Position numbers and translations under genes: made by a program
Origin: Aminobacter ciceronei
Lineage (GTDB): Bacteria > Pseudomonadota > Alphaproteobacteria > Rhizobiales > Rhizobiaceae
Length of the DNA: 64,000 nt
Assembly: GCF_014138625.1 (NCBI RefSeq)
Contig: NZ_JACJHY010000028.1
Location: forward strand, 34,397 to 98,396
Direction of reading: 5' to 3'
Notes under the pieces: model-generated
Told to the model about the DNA's origin: nothing
Database searches by the model: none
Seen by the model: the letters and a program-made list of their open reading frames with translations, nothing else
In this document: piece after piece, positions 63,354-64,000 of the stretch
How the letters are laid out: each line of letters opens with the position of its first letter
Numbering within the stretch: position 1 is the first letter of the stretch

Positions 63354-63804
63354 TTTCTGACCTCCAGTCAAAAGTTTCAAAAGAGGGTCTGGGTATTTTT
63401 TGCTGAAGGACAGCGTTCCCTGCCCCATCCCCGTTTGAAAAAGATGCGCACCGCGCTCCCTCTTCGACCCCGACATTACCCATGAGCGTTCGCGGTTCAA
63501 CAGCCAACACGGCCCGCAAGCCTCCCGCAACGCTGGATCGCCGGGGCATGTTGCACAAATGACACGATTTGATACCCCCCATAAAGAAGTCATTAAGAAA
63601 TGGAGCCATTCCAGCGCAGCTTTTGCGCCTGGCACAGATCCTGATCGAGGACTCTTTCCGCAGAATCGTGGGTGATCCGATTCTTCGGGAGCCCGGCTAA
63701 GCGGACGATTCGTACGCCGAGCTCGCCAGGCGGTGCTTTTTCATGCCGATATGTAGAATGGCTTATTGATTGTGCCGCGCCTTTTCTTTATCCAGCGGCG
63801 CAAC
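63354..63804. other. Intergenic region, porin leader and tRNA promoter
   Basis: About 450 bases between the porin start and the tRNA gene. Porin genes of this group often have long leaders; the AT-rich patch at 63566-63600 is the likeliest promoter area, but I could not fix -35 and -10 boxes. No open frame is convincing. Confidence 0.45.
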
Positions 63805-63895
63805 GGAGAGGTGGCCGAGTGGTCGAAGGCGCTCCCCTGCTAAGGGAGTAGAGGTCAAAAGCTTCTCGTGGGTTCGAATCCCATCCTCTCCGCCA
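63805..63895 (+). tRNA. tRNA-Ser (anticodon GCU)
   Basis: A 91-base class II tRNA with encoded CCA. The acceptor stem GGAGAGG pairs with CCTCTCC, the anticodon stem CTCCC pairs with GGGAG around the loop CTGCTAA (anticodon GCT), the long variable arm is TAGAGGTCAAAAGCTTCTC region, and the T arm has GGTTCGAATCC. The anticodon reads AGC and AGU serine codons. Confidence 0.97.
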
Positions 63896-63916
63896 GCCTC
63901 AGGCTTGTACAGCCCG

Positions 63917-63956
63917 AAGACATAGGTAACAGTTTGTACCTAAGACATGGGTGACA
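63917..63956 (+). mobile_element. Possible insertion-sequence edge, IS481-like
   Basis: AAGACATAGGTAACA (63917-63931) and AAGACATGGGTGACA (63942-63956) are direct repeats matching at 13 of 15 positions with a 25-base period, each preceded by TTGTAC. Repeats of this type are familiar to me from the ends of IS481-family elements. The window stops before any transposase frame could be checked. Confidence 0.35.
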
Positions 63957-64000
63957 ACCTCGTGCCGAACGGGTTGTCGATGGTCTGCAGGGTCCTCTGT

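Noticed and set aside
61128..63895. Integrative element using tRNA-Ser(GCU) as attachment site
   Set aside because: The integrase lies on the 5' side of the tRNA, a normal porin gene is in between, and no copy of the tRNA 3' end was found near the integrase.

Overview
The window is GC-rich chromosomal DNA of an alphaproteobacterium in the order Hyphomicrobiales. It looks most like the Mesorhizobium/Aminobacter (Phyllobacteriaceae) group. The basis is family recognition and gene order: a feuN-feuP-feuQ block, a ccmI-ccmE-ccmF-ccmH (cycHJKL) operon running into degP, a response regulator, a sensor kinase and glnE, a PrsDE-type type I secretion pair, and an alphaproteobacterial porin. I could not run a search, so the genus is an inference. 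Almost all coding capacity is single-copy housekeeping or adaptive chromosome; there is no prophage, CRISPR array or large island.

Layout. 1-6.5 kb: end of a sensor kinase, a peptidoglycan-binding membrane protein, DUF1491 and DUF2336 proteins, a 62-residue protein, a DUF1214/DUF1254 pair and a class A penicillin-binding protein. 6.9-9.9 kb: a small periplasmic protein with a two-component system (FeuN/FeuP/FeuQ type) and a surface-antigen lipoprotein. 10-21 kb: cytochrome c maturation, DegP protease, a second two-component system and the glutamine synthetase adenylyltransferase GlnE. 21-31.7 kb: EF-hand protein, serine hydrolase, PAS sensor kinase, aminopeptidase N, an orphan molybdenum hydroxylase large subunit and a DMT transporter. 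31.7-44.7 kb: a Stealth-family sugar-phosphate transferase, an MmyB-type regulator with a divergent membrane protein, family 4-like uracil-DNA glycosylase, ETF-ubiquinone oxidoreductase, a phosphodiesterase-fold protein, DUF922 protease, AMP nucleosidase, two tiny membrane proteins, a glutathione transferase, a DUF2147 protein and a Sel1-like protein. 45-47.8 kb: amino-acid ABC binding protein, 1-Cys peroxiredoxin and a YitT-family protein. 48-55 kb: leucine catabolism (TetR regulator, isovaleryl-CoA dehydrogenase, both methylcrotonyl-CoA carboxylase subunits) interrupted by a VapC/AbrB-type toxin-antitoxin pair and an unknown gene. 55-59.5 kb: type I secretion adaptor, ABC exporter and a CAP-domain protein that is probably its cargo. 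59.7-64 kb: HisC-like aminotransferase, a lone tyrosine recombinase, a porin, tRNA-Ser(GCU) and what may be the edge of an insertion sequence.

Functional links. Isovaleryl-CoA dehydrogenase feeds electrons through ETF to ETF-ubiquinone oxidoreductase, and the latter gene has a perfect 14-bp palindrome of the LiuR (MerR-family) type upstream. A similar box lies upstream of the DUF2147 gene. The Ccm genes serve respiratory cytochromes. DegP and its downstream two-component system suggest an envelope-stress unit, and a strong hairpin in the degP leader overlaps the ribosome binding site.

The observations most worth testing are the degP leader hairpin, the two LiuR-like boxes, the CAP protein with its own type I exporter, the uracil glycosylase lacking half of the usual Fe-S cysteines, the split leucine cluster, and the CTG-only start of the FeuQ-like kinase. 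I saw no clearly unprecedented multi-gene system.
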